This document shows, piece after piece, positions 55,327 through 63,498 of a DNA stretch of 64,000 nt; the first letter of the stretch is position 1, and every line of letters starts with the position of its first letter. The notes beneath the pieces were generated by a model. The model did not search any database, was not told the DNA's origin, and saw only the letters and a program-made list of their open reading frames with translations. The position numbers were made by a program, and so were the translations under genes. The stretch covers positions 1,054,001 through 1,118,000 of the forward strand of contig NZ_CP129884.1 of assembly GCF_030490285.1 (NCBI RefSeq). Reading direction: 5' to 3'. This DNA comes from Methylomonas montana (GTDB lineage Bacteria > Pseudomonadota > Gammaproteobacteria > Methylococcales > Methylomonadaceae).

Positions 55327-57214
55327 CGACGATTCCTATCGTCTTTAAGGCTTGATAATCCCTATCGGATTTTACGTTTTCGGCCAGAATCGCTATATCC
55401 AGCAAGGTGGAGATTTCTTGTATGGTTTGCACGAAAGCATGTTTTTGCGCGGAACTGTCGATACCGTTGCCGATGTCGCGCGCCAACCGGATAAAATCCG
55501 GTTTCAACTTTTTGACCAGATCCGCAGACATCGATTGGGTTTCAAAGCGTTTTATCATCACGCGCGCACCCCATTGATGCACGGTCTCGATAAAGGTCTG
55601 ATAGGCATCAATGTCCTTGATGACCGCGTAGGCCGATAAGCCAAACACTAGCTGTTTGGCCGCAGGATTTTGTTTGATCAGTTTTTCCAGCCAGATCCGG
55701 AAATCGCTATTTTTGATAGTACTGGCCGAGACATTCACGGCAATGGCATGTTCGATGTGGTTACGCTGAATGTGATCCAGCGCAGTGCGGATCACGCCTT
55801 TATCGAGATCGACAATTTTGGCGAATTTTTCGGCTATCGAGATAAACGGGCCGATGGCGACCATGCTACCTTGTTTGTCATGGACTTGAATAAACGCTTC
55901 TTCCATTAACAGGTCGCCACCGATAAAGGCAGCGATCTGGTCGATATACCAAACCGAATATTCGCCATGGTCGACGCAATCGAATACCAGTTCCTTCCAG
56001 GTGGCAATGTCTCGGGCAAAGTTGTCGCCGGTGCGAATAAAATAGCTATTGGCGCCAATCAGCAACGACTGTTCGTAGGCTTCGTGGGCTGCTTCGAGCA
56101 GGCTTTCCGTGCTCATCACTGGATTGAAGGGCTGCACGCCAATGTGAGCCAAATCGGATTTTTGGTAGCGTTCGCCCAGTTCGGCGAATTCGGTGCTGAG
56201 CATCTTGATCAGTCCTTCAAGCCGCTCCTGGTCGCCTATTTTCAACAGCAGCGCGAATTCGGCGCCATAAAATCGGTAGGCTTTACCGGATTTTCCGCTG
56301 GCGAGGGCGGCGGTTTTTTCCAGGATGGCGGCGAACGCTTGCAAAAACTGATCGATGGCATCGCTGTCGCGCTCTTTGACCAGATCGACCAGGCTGTCGA
56401 TTTTGATCAGTACAATGAAAGCTTCGCAGTCTTCCATGACAATATGTTTCAAGTCGGTTTCGAATACCGATTTTTTATAGAGTCCGGTCAGGTCGTCGCG
56501 CAACAGGCTGGCGCCCATCACGTCCAGCTTGCCGTGCAGCGAGGCTATCGTGGTTTTGATTTTCTGCGACATAGTGTTCATCGATGCCGCGACGTTGCGC
56601 ACTTCGCGGGTCCAGGGCAGATCCTCAATGCTTTCGTAGCGGCCTTCGCTGATGTGCTGTGCTAATAGATCGATTTTGCTTAACGAGGCCAGCGTGACGC
56701 GCAACAGCAGGGCGAGTAGCGCGATAGAAGCCAAAAAAGCCGCCAAGGAATAATAAAATCCGGCTTTGGCTTGTTCATACAATTTCAGATAGGCATAACC
56801 AGGGTTGACGGTCACATAGATGAGCCCACTCATGCTCCAGCCGGAGCTGATTTCGCTTTCCGCGATGGCCGATGTCATTGGTAGCAGTTTGATAAACCAG
56901 TCCGGTACGCCTTCCACCCGCCTGTCGCTTTTCAAGGCCACCAGTTCCTGGTTCTCGGTATCCACCAGCCGGATCTCCTGGTAATAACCCATGTCGAAAA
57001 TCGCGCTCATCATGGTCTTGATCAAGGGATCGCTGGTGTCGGTCATATAAGGGCTGAGCGATAAGCCTAACGAGGTGGCGGTGTCCTGGGCATGGTTTTT
57101 CGATTCGCCTTCCAGATAGCCTTTGATATTGCTGACGCTCAATGCAAAATTGACGCTGAATATCATCAAAAACAGCGCAGAAATCAGGATTAGCAATTGT
57201 TTGGATAAGGACAT
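55313..57214 (-). CDS. lapD: c-di-GMP receptor LapD (degenerate GGDEF-EAL)
   Basis: 633 residues: membrane helix (about 9-29), periplasmic LapD output domain with DTATSLGLSLSPYM and GWSMSGLIYVTVNPGYAY, a second helix (about 150-175), HAMP, a degenerate GGDEF domain (YGAEF in place of GGDEF) and a degenerate EAL domain to the C-terminus. Enzymatic motifs are lost, so it binds rather than makes or breaks c-di-GMP, and it sequesters LapG when bound. It begins 2 bp after the truncated globin gene. Confidence 0.9.
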   Translation of the reverse strand: MSLSKQLLILISALFLMIFSVNFALSVSNIKGYLEGESKNHAQDTATSLGLSLSPYMTDTSDPLIKTMMSAIFDMGYYQEIRLVDTENQELVALKSDRRVEGVPDWFIKLLPMTSAIAESEISSGWSMSGLIYVTVNPGYAYLKLYEQAKAGFYYSLAAFLASIALLALLLRVTLASLSKIDLLAQHISEGRYESIEDLPWTREVRNVAASMNTMSQKIKTTIASLHGKLDVMGASLLRDDLTGLYKKSVFETDLKHIVMEDCEAFIVLIKIDSLVDLVKERDSDAIDQFLQAFAAILEKTAALASGKSGKAYRFYGAEFALLLKIGDQERLEGLIKMLSTEFAELGERYQKSDLAHIGVQPFNPVMSTESLLEAAHEAYEQSLLIGANSYFIRTGDNFARDIATWKELVFDCVDHGEYSVWYIDQIAAFIGGDLLMEEAFIQVHDKQGSMVAIGPFISIAEKFAKIVDLDKGVIRTALDHIQRNHIEHAIAVNVSASTIKNSDFRIWLEKLIKQNPAAKQLVFGLSAYAVIKDIDAYQTFIETVHQWGARVMIKRFETQSMSADLVKKLKPDFIRLARDIGNGIDSSAQKHAFVQTIQEISTLLDIAILAENVKSDRDYQALKTIGIVGASR

Positions 57215-57216
57215 GA

Positions 57217-57609
57217 CTAATTTCCGGCGGTTTCTTGATTGATCATGTGGGTGGCGAGATGTTGCAAGGCGGTGCGGATGTTTTCGCGCAGACGCGGGTC
57301 CATCTCGACCTCGTCCAGCGCTTTATTCATGCACCGCATCCATTGGTCACGCTCCGAGGCGCCGATCGCAAACGGAAAATGCCGGGCGCGCAGCATCGGA
57401 TGGCCGAATTCCTCGATAAACAGATTGGGACCACCCAGCCAGCCCGAGAGGAACTTGAATAGTTTGTCCTTGGCGGATGCCAGGCTGGGGGCGTGCATCG
57501 CACGGATGCCTTGCGCTTCCGGCAAAATATCCATATAAAAATAGAATCGGTCGACCAAGCTGCGAATAGCCGCTTCACCGCCGATCAACTCGTAAGGCGT
57601 ACTGCTCAT
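57217..57609 (-). CDS. Group II truncated haemoglobin
   Basis: 130 residues. The 2-on-2 globin features GGEAAIRSLVDRFYFYMD (B helix), FGHPMLRARHFPF with the proximal His, and ERDQWMRCMNKAL with the group II Trp in the G helix are all present. It binds O2, NO or CO, with roles in detoxification or sensing. It is the first gene of the operon with lapD and lapG, which suggests a link between oxygen or NO and biofilm release. Confidence 0.92.
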   Translation of the reverse strand: MSSTPYELIGGEAAIRSLVDRFYFYMDILPEAQGIRAMHAPSLASAKDKLFKFLSGWLGGPNLFIEEFGHPMLRARHFPFAIGASERDQWMRCMNKALDEVEMDPRLRENIRTALQHLATHMINQETAGN

Positions 57610-57735
57610 TACCTATTTAACCTCTTGTGTGCAATTTCTTTAGGTATACTAGCAGACGGTGCCGACAATGTCGGGAAACTCCCGCGCCATTGCGCGGTCA
57701 CAGCCATACTTGTAACTAGATGAGGATATCTAATC

Positions 57736-58404
57736 ATGCGTTTAAATACTGCAACCGCTCGTTCGGAAGCCGGCATACTGGCGACCAATAAGGTTTTAAA
57801 GAATACCTATTTATTGTTATCGATGACATTGCTGTTCAGCGCGGCGATGGCGGCCGTGGCGATGACCTTGAATTTACCGCATCCGGGCTTGATCGTGACC
57901 ATGGTTGGTTATTTCGGCTTGTTGTTTTTAACCACGCGTTTCAGTCATAGCGCACTGGGCTTGGTGTTTGTATTTGCGTTGACCGGTTTCATGGGCATGA
58001 CCCTTGGACCTATCTTGAATATGTATATCAATGCTTTCAGCAATGGGCATGAGTTGATCCTGACTGCACTGGGCGGCACCGGTGTGATCTTTCTGGGTTT
58101 GTCCGGCTACGCACTGACGACCCGCAAGGATTTTAGCTTCATGGCCGGCTTCCTGATGATTGGCGTGTTGGTGGCGTTCTTTGCCGGCTTGGCGGCGTTG
58201 TTGTTCTCGGTGCCGGCATTGTCGCTGGCGGTTTCCGCGATGTTTGTATTGCTGATGTCCGCTATGATTTTGTTCCAAACCAGCGAAATCATCCATGGCG
58301 GCGAAACCAACTACATCCTGGCGACGGTGTCGCTGTATGTTTCGATCTACAATCTGTTCACCAGCCTGCTGCAATTATTGGGCGTATTCGGCGGCGACGA
58401 TTAA
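57736..58404 (+). CDS. Bax inhibitor-1/YccA family membrane protein
   Basis: 222 residues with seven membrane segments. The family features are NKVLKNTYLLLSMTLLFSAAMAAVAM, LGLVFVFALTGFMGMTLGPIL and the C-terminal SLYVSIYNLFTSLLQLLGVFGGDD. YccA binds and modulates FtsH; related proteins leak calcium. Divergent from the globin operon, with a good AGATGAGGA ribosome site and its own terminator. Confidence 0.92.
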   Translation: MRLNTATARSEAGILATNKVLKNTYLLLSMTLLFSAAMAAVAMTLNLPHPGLIVTMVGYFGLLFLTTRFSHSALGLVFVFALTGFMGMTLGPILNMYINAFSNGHELILTALGGTGVIFLGLSGYALTTRKDFSFMAGFLMIGVLVAFFAGLAALLFSVPALSLAVSAMFVLLMSAMILFQTSEIIHGGETNYILATVSLYVSIYNLFTSLLQLLGVFGGDD

Positions 58405-58443
58405 TGCTTGATCGGGGCGATTCCTTCGCCGGCCAGCACTAAC

Positions 58444-58470
58444 AAAAGCCCGGTTTAACCGGGCTTTTTT
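58444..58470. terminator. Bidirectional terminator
   Basis: AAAAGCCCGG/CCGGGCTTTT, a 10-bp perfect stem with a TTTAA loop and a T-run on both strands, between the convergent Bax-inhibitor gene and rimI. Confidence 0.9.
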
Positions 58471-58492
58471 ATGGTTTGAAATCGGGGCAGGG

Positions 58493-59053
58493 CTAGGACT
58501 TTAGCATCGGTACCAAATCCAGCTCGAACATAATCGCGTCTTCCTTGCCGTTCTTGGCGGGATAGTAGTTTTTGCGTATACCTATCTCTCGGAAGCCGGT
58601 CTTGCTGTACAGATCGATAGCACCAGGATTGCTGGGACGAACCTCCAAAAAGATTTTTTCGGCGCGGGGGCGGGCGTATTCAATCAGGTGTTCCAGCATT
58701 TTTCGTCCGGCGCCTTGGCGCTGAAAGCGGGGGTTGACGCTGATGTTCATGATATGCGCTTCGCCGGCCGCCACCGAGATGATGCAGTAGCCGACAATGG
58801 TGTCGTCCGGCGCCTCGCAGACCCAGTTGGTATAGGTCATGGTGCGGAAGCAGTCTTTAAAGATGCCTTCCGACCAGGGAAATTCGTAGTTCAGGGTTTC
58901 GATTTCCAGGACGCTAGCCAAATCGGCGTGGTCCATTTTGCGCACCCGCAGTAGATCCTTGCTGTCTACCGAATCGGGGAATATCTTGGCGTAAAACTCA
59001 CGGTCCGCGTCGTAAATCACGGCATCTTTCAGTTTGCGTAACAATTTCCACAT
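58493..59053 (-). CDS. rimI: [Ribosomal protein S18]-alanine N-acetyltransferase
   Basis: 186 residues. The GNAT domain runs from about residue 40: LETLNYEFPWSEGIFKDCF, then the acetyl-CoA loop RFQRQGAGRKML and the ending LEVRPSNPGAIDLYSKTGFREIGIRKNYY, all typical of RimI. It acetylates the N-terminus of ribosomal protein S18. The N-terminal 38 residues are an extension compared with E. coli RimI; the start 3 bp after the glycosylase gene supports it. Confidence 0.9.
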   Translation of the reverse strand: MWKLLRKLKDAVIYDADREFYAKIFPDSVDSKDLLRVRKMDHADLASVLEIETLNYEFPWSEGIFKDCFRTMTYTNWVCEAPDDTIVGYCIISVAAGEAHIMNISVNPRFQRQGAGRKMLEHLIEYARPRAEKIFLEVRPSNPGAIDLYSKTGFREIGIRKNYYPAKNGKEDAIMFELDLVPMLKS

Positions 59054-59056
59054 GGT

Positions 59057-59974
59057 TTATTTTTCTAGGTTTTTATAGACCGACAATGCAAACTGCAAGT
59101 CGCTCCAGGCCTTGGCCTTTTCTAGCAACGAGCGTAATAGGTAAGCCGGGTGGTGAATGACAATTAACGGTATGCCGTCTAGTTGGTGGCGGACGCCGCG
59201 TAATTTTGCCAGAGGTTGCTGGGTTTTGAGCAAGTTTTGCGCGGCAATGCGGCCCACCGCCAAAATAATTTTCGGCTGTAGCAATTCGATTTGTCGTTGC
59301 AGAAAGCGGTTGCACGCGGCGACTTCTTCGCTTTCCGGATCGCGGTTGTTCGGCGGCCGGCATTTCAGCATATTGGCGATGTAGACTTCCTCGCGTTTCA
59401 AACCTATCGCCCGCAGCATTTCGGTCAGCAATTGCCCTGCCTTGCCGACGAAGGGTTCGCCCTGCAAGTCTTCGTTTTGGCCGGGCGCTTCGCCGATCAG
59501 CATCCAGGTCGCTTGTTTATTGCCGACACCGAATACGGTTTGGGTGCGGGTTTCGCACAGCGAGCACGCGCGGCATAGAGAAACTTGGTGTTGCAGGTCT
59601 TTCCAGGTTTGTTCGTTGGCGTGGGAAGCATGCGTAGCTTGGGCTTCGGGACACGAAGCCCGACGTTCATCGGTTTCCGAGGCTTCGTCATGATGGGATC
59701 GATTTGATCGATGGGCTTCACTTTGTTCGGCAATTGCTGAGGTACAGGACGTACCGTATTCAGCAAATGCAGGAGCAATTTGTCGTCCCGGCATTACCCC
59801 TTGTGCCCTTGAGGGTATACCTCCTGCATCCCTGCAGTCGTCAGCCCAGCCTATATTTTTAAATTCGCCAGCGTCAGTCACTTGCGGCGTTTGAACGGTG
59901 ATGGGCGGATGTCTGGAAACCCAGACCGCTATGCCCATCGCCTCCAAATACTGTAAGCGGGTTGCCTTATCCAT
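59057..59974 (-). CDS. Uracil-DNA glycosylase, family 4, with linker expansion
   Basis: 305 residues. The core (about 122-305) has the iron-sulfur cysteines CRACSLC and CRPP/ACNRF, motif GEAPGQNEDLQGEPFVG and the late HPAYLLR, the pattern of family 4 [4Fe-4S] uracil-DNA glycosylases. It removes uracil from deaminated DNA. Residues 1-24 are the usual N-terminal extension. Residues about 41-120 are low in hydrophobics, rich in Ala, Ser, His and Glu, and encoded by palindromic DNA (listed separately). Neighbours: leuA upstream, rimI downstream. Confidence 0.9.
   Translation of the reverse strand: MDKATRLQYLEAMGIAVWVSRHPPITVQTPQVTDAGEFKNIGWADDCRDAGGIPSRAQGVMPGRQIAPAFAEYGTSCTSAIAEQSEAHRSNRSHHDEASETDERRASCPEAQATHASHANEQTWKDLQHQVSLCRACSLCETRTQTVFGVGNKQATWMLIGEAPGQNEDLQGEPFVGKAGQLLTEMLRAIGLKREEVYIANMLKCRPPNNRDPESEEVAACNRFLQRQIELLQPKIILAVGRIAAQNLLKTQQPLAKLRGVRHQLDGIPLIVIHHPAYLLRSLLEKAKAWSDLQFALSVYKNLEK
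59615..59854. repeat. Palindrome-rich insertion inside the glycosylase gene
   Basis: Three hairpins stand in 240 bp: GGGCTTCG/CGAAGCCC (59641-59661), GGTAC/GTACC extended by TTGCTGA/TCAGCAA (59734-59766), and CTGCA/TGCAG (59824-59837), plus CCCT/AGGG nearby. The reading frame passes through without a stop and the encoded protein has no fold-like pattern. It resembles in-frame repeat insertion of the kind seen with palindromic elements in Rickettsia. Confidence 0.6.
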
Positions 59975-59987
59975 CGCCGCTCAAGAA

Positions 59988-61532
59988 TCAGACATCGCCT
60001 TTTTGCGGATGCTGGCGTTGGTCGGGTATTTGCAGTTTGTTGACAGCATTGATGTAAGCCTTGGCCGAAGCAATGACGATGTCGGTGTCGGCGCCGGAAC
60101 CGTTGACGATACGGCCGGCGTTTTCCAGTCTGACCGTCACTTCGCCTTGGGCGTCGGTGCCGGTGGTGATGTTGTTCACCGAATACAGCGCCAAGGTCGC
60201 CCCGGTTTTCACCAGGCTTTCTATCGCCATCAAACTGGCATCTACCGCGCCGCCGCCCTGCGCGCTGCCGGTCATTTCCTTGCCGTCGACGCGGATAGTG
60301 ACGGTGGCATTGGGGATTTCGCCGGTTTCCGAGCAGACTTTCAAGGCTACTAATTTGATGTGCTCGTCTTCCGCTTCGAAACCCTGCTCGGAAATCAAGG
60401 CCTGCAAGTCTTCGTCGAAAATATCGTGCTTTTTATCGGCCAACTGTTTGAAACGAAAAAACGCGTCGTTTAAATCGGCTTCGCCGGCAAAGTCCACGCC
60501 CAGTTCCGCCATGCGGGTCTTGAAGGCGTTACGGCCGGAATGTTTGCCCAATACCATCCGGTTGGTGGTCCAGCCCACGTCCTCGGCGCGCATGATTTCG
60601 TAAGTCTCGCGGTTTTTCAGTACGCCGTCCTGATGGATGCCTGATTCGTGCGCAAAGGCATTGGCGCCGACGATGGCCTTGTTGGGCTGCACCGGAAAGC
60701 CGGTGATGGACGATACCAGCTTGGAGCAAGTGACGATCTCGCGAGTATCCAGGCCGGTCACGCATGGGAAGAAATCCTGGCGAGTGCGTACCGCCATCAC
60801 CACTTCTTCCAAGGACGCATTGCCGGCGCGTTCGCCCAAGCCGTTGATGGTGCATTCCACCTGACGGGCGCCGTTCATCACCGCCGACAAGGAATTGGCG
60901 ACCGCCAAACCCAAATCGTTGTGACAATGTACTGAAAAGATCGCCTTGTCGGAATTGGGAATGCGCTGAATCAAATTGGCGATGGTGGCGCCAAACTGCT
61001 GCGGCATGCTGTAACCGACGGTGTCGGGAATGTTCAGGGTCGTCGCCCCGGCATCGATCACCGCTTCCAGGATCCGGCACAAGAAATCTTCTTCCGAGCG
61101 GCCGGCATCTTCCGGCGAGAATTCCACGTTGTCGGTGTATTGGCGGGCGCGCTTCACCGCCCGTACCGCGTACTCGATGACCTGCTCCGGTTGCATATTC
61201 AGCTTCATTTGCATATGAATCGGCGAGGTGGCGATGAAAGTGTGAATGCGTGAGCTTTTCGCGCCTTTCAAGGCTTCGCCGGCCCGGTCGATGTCTTTAT
61301 CCAAGGCTCTTGCCAAGCCGCATACGGTGCTGTCTTTCACCGCGTCGGCCACCGCTTGTACCGCTTCGAAGTCGCCTTGGCTGGCGGCCGGGAAGCCGGC
61401 CTCGATCACGTCGACCTTCATGCGTTCCAGCGCCCTGGCAATCCGGACTTTTTCGTCGCGCGTCATCGACGCACCGGGACTTTGCTCGCCATCGCGCAAA
61501 GTGGTATCAAATATAATCAATTTGTCTTTCAT
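59988..61532 (-). CDS. leuA: 2-isopropylmalate synthase
   Basis: 514 residues from the ATG at 61532, which has GGAG at good distance; an in-frame ATG 15 bp upstream lacks one. Features: [16 protein letters not shown], the metal-binding [30 protein letters not shown], and the C-terminal regulatory LeuA dimer domain ([24 protein letters not shown]). It makes 2-isopropylmalate from 2-ketoisovalerate and acetyl-CoA, the first step of leucine synthesis. A promoter and candidate leader peptide lie upstream. Confidence 0.95.
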   Translation of the reverse strand: MKDKLIIFDTTLRDGEQSPGASMTRDEKVRIARALERMKVDVIEAGFPAASQGDFEAVQAVADAVKDSTVCGLARALDKDIDRAGEALKGAKSSRIHTFIATSPIHMQMKLNMQPEQVIEYAVRAVKRARQYTDNVEFSPEDAGRSEEDFLCRILEAVIDAGATTLNIPDTVGYSMPQQFGATIANLIQRIPNSDKAIFSVHCHNDLGLAVANSLSAVMNGARQVECTINGLGERAGNASLEEVVMAVRTRQDFFPCVTGLDTREIVTCSKLVSSITGFPVQPNKAIVGANAFAHESGIHQDGVLKNRETYEIMRAEDVGWTTNRMVLGKHSGRNAFKTRMAELGVDFAGEADLNDAFFRFKQLADKKHDIFDEDLQALISEQGFEAEDEHIKLVALKVCSETGEIPNATVTIRVDGKEMTGSAQGGGAVDASLMAIESLVKTGATLALYSVNNITTGTDAQGEVTVRLENAGRIVNGSGADTDIVIASAKAYINAVNKLQIPDQRQHPQKGDV

Positions 61533-61620
61533 GAGAACTCCGTTCATGAAACGTTCGGCGCTTTCGGCCGAGAAAACAGAAAAGGGTTGTATGGTATTAG
61601 ATAAGGATAGAGTGCGCCCC

Positions 61621-61716
61621 TCAGGGCAGCAGTCTTAGAGGTAGGGCGAACGACAATCTGCCGGGGGCCGGCACGGAGGCTACAACTGGAGAAAAGATGA
61701 TAGTCTGATTGTTCAT
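61621..61716 (-). CDS. Candidate leucine/branched-chain leader peptide of leuA
   Basis: A 31-codon ORF upstream of leuA. It has five Leu among its last 11 residues ([11 protein letters not shown]) and two Ile and three Val earlier, so 10 of 31 codons are for branched-chain amino acids. Its ATG stands 8 bp after a predicted -10 box, so the mRNA would be nearly leaderless, which fits the lack of a ribosome site. A hairpin TGCCGG-CCC-CCGGCA lies inside it. No clear T-run terminator follows before leuA, so classical attenuation is not proven. Confidence 0.4.
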   Translation of the reverse strand: MNNQTIIFSPVVASVPAPGRLSFALPLRLLP

Positions 61717-61724
61717 GGTCGGGA

Positions 61725-61753
61725 ACTATACTGCATTGCCGGCCATGGCTCAA
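61725..61753 (-). promoter_or_regulatory. Predicted sigma-70 promoter of the leuA leader
   Basis: On the minus strand TTGAGC (61753-61748), a 17-base spacer and TATAGT (61730-61725). Transcription would start near 61719, three bases before the leader-peptide ATG and about 187 bases before leuA. Confidence 0.55.
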
Positions 61754-61831
61754 GCCTCCGGTAGTTTTACGTGCTGGTAGAGCGCTTGCTAGGAAACGAT
61801 CCGCCTGGCGGCAGCGTTAAACGTCGGCAAT

Positions 61832-62659
61832 TTAGACCGAATCGCTCTCCCGCCAAAATCCGAAAATCTCCTCGCGATGCAGCATGAACTCGTCGATCAG
61901 TGCTTGCAGCTGCTTTTGGTAATATTCCTTGATGGCTGGCGGTACAGCGGCTAAAAAAAATATCTCCAGCGTTTGCAATAACACCGTGGCGTTTTGAATA
62001 TCGCCCATCCGAGTCAAATAGCGTTGCAAGTGTTTGGAATGGTCTTCCGGCAGATCGGTAATGATCGCTTGCACCGAAATCAGTAAATAGCGCAATTTTT
62101 TAACGGCGATGCGCAGGTGATGGATACTGGCCAGATCGCGAGGATCGATCACCTGGTAACGGTTTATCGTGTCGGCATAGACCTTATCGATAGCCGCGAG
62201 CAAGGCGGCGTGCAGATCGGTATCGGCAGTCCGTGCTTTAAACCGATTGCCGATTTTCACGATTTTTCGGCGTAGCTTCGGTTGATAGAGGCCGGCGACC
62301 AGCGACTGGCTTTCCGCCAATAATTGCTGTTCGCGCCGATGCAAATGGGCTAGAAAGGGTTCGAGCTCGGGTAATGCTGGCATCGTTTTAGCAATCTCGA
62401 ACAGCATCACCTGAGTATCGCGTAGCTCATCGAAACCGTCGAGCTGGTTTTTCAGGGTTTTGCGGATGCGGCGCAATGCGGGTTGCGGCTGCAAGGCTTG
62501 CAGCAATTCGATCAGCGCCAGCAAACGCCGGGTGCTGACGCGTAATTCGTGGACGTTATCTTCGTTGGCAGTTTGGCGGCAGGCTTTCAGGCGTTTACGG
62601 TATTTGCGCCAAAGTTTGTCCAGCGCGTCGATCAGTAATTTGCCGCCATGTTTGGCCAT
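61832..62659 (-). CDS. CHAD domain protein
   Basis: 275 residues, all helical, with the conserved His and basic residues of CHAD domains (VHELRVSTRRLLALIELL near the start, HHLRIAVKKLRYLL in the second half). CHAD proteins bind polyphosphate. It begins 3 bp after pssA, so the two are cotranscribed. No polyphosphate kinase is nearby, and there is no attached CYTH domain. Confidence 0.9.
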   Translation of the reverse strand: MAKHGGKLLIDALDKLWRKYRKRLKACRQTANEDNVHELRVSTRRLLALIELLQALQPQPALRRIRKTLKNQLDGFDELRDTQVMLFEIAKTMPALPELEPFLAHLHRREQQLLAESQSLVAGLYQPKLRRKIVKIGNRFKARTADTDLHAALLAAIDKVYADTINRYQVIDPRDLASIHHLRIAVKKLRYLLISVQAIITDLPEDHSKHLQRYLTRMGDIQNATVLLQTLEIFFLAAVPPAIKEYYQKQLQALIDEFMLHREEIFGFWRESDSV

Positions 62660-62662
62660 ACT

Positions 62663-63403
62663 TTAATTTTTTCGGCTTTGCAGCTTACGTTTGCGCAAAA
62701 CCAGCGTCACGATCGGACCGGACAGAGCGTAGCCGACCGATAGCAGGAACAACATGCGTTGCGGCTGGGCCAGGATGAAGCTGATCACCAGCATCGCGAT
62801 GATGGTGACGATGAACGGCACTTTGTTTTTAAAATCGATTTCCTTAAAGCTGGAATATCGGAAATTGCTGACCATCAGCAGGCCGGTGCAGATGGTGGTG
62901 ACCAGTACCAGATATTTGATGTTTTCCACGTCGTAGCCGTTCTCGATGCAGAACCAAAGGCCGCCGGCCGGAATCGCCGCCGCAGCCGGGCTGGGCAAGC
63001 CTTGAAAATAACGCTTATCGGCGACTTCTACTTGGGTGTTGAAGCGCGCCAGGCGCAACGCGCCGCCAGCCATGTGCACGAAAGCCGCGAACAAACCGGC
63101 TTGGCCCATGCTGGATAATGTCCACAGATACATCACCACCGCCGGCGCCACGCCGAACGACACCATGTCTGACAAGCTGTCGTATTGCACGCCGAATTCG
63201 CTTTGAGTATTGGTGAGCCGGGCCACGCGGCCGTCCAGGCCGTCCAGTACCATCGCGATGAACATCGAAATCGCCGCCGTTTCGAACCGACCGTTAATCG
63301 CCGAGGTGATCGCGTAAAATCCTGCAAACATGGCGCCGGTGGTGAACAGATTGGGCAGTAAGTAAATGCCACGATGACGCGTAAGCGGTTGCTTCTTGAT
63401 CAT
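62663..63403 (-). CDS. pssA: CDP-diacylglycerol-serine O-phosphatidyltransferase
   Basis: 246 residues with about six to seven membrane segments. The CDP-alcohol phosphotransferase motif DGLDGRVARLTNTQSEFGVQYDSLSD matches D-G-x2-A-R-x8-G-x3-D-x3-D and names the family; the length and the following PAVVMYLW fit the PssA type II found in most bacteria. It makes phosphatidylserine, precursor of phosphatidylethanolamine. Its placement near leuA is common in proteobacteria. Confidence 0.93.
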   Translation of the reverse strand: MIKKQPLTRHRGIYLLPNLFTTGAMFAGFYAITSAINGRFETAAISMFIAMVLDGLDGRVARLTNTQSEFGVQYDSLSDMVSFGVAPAVVMYLWTLSSMGQAGLFAAFVHMAGGALRLARFNTQVEVADKRYFQGLPSPAAAAIPAGGLWFCIENGYDVENIKYLVLVTTICTGLLMVSNFRYSSFKEIDFKNKVPFIVTIIAMLVISFILAQPQRMLFLLSVGYALSGPIVTLVLRKRKLQSRKN

Positions 63404-63498
63404 AATGTGTCTACAAAGGTTGAAAAGTTGGCGGCATTGTACATGCTGAATATGACAGCCGCTTAACTAAATGTTCAGCATTTTTGCGGCATTCGGCG

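Noticed and set aside
55967-56665. 232-codon plus-strand ORF opposite lapD
   Set aside because: Phe/Gly/Gln-rich antisense shadow of a well-supported gene.
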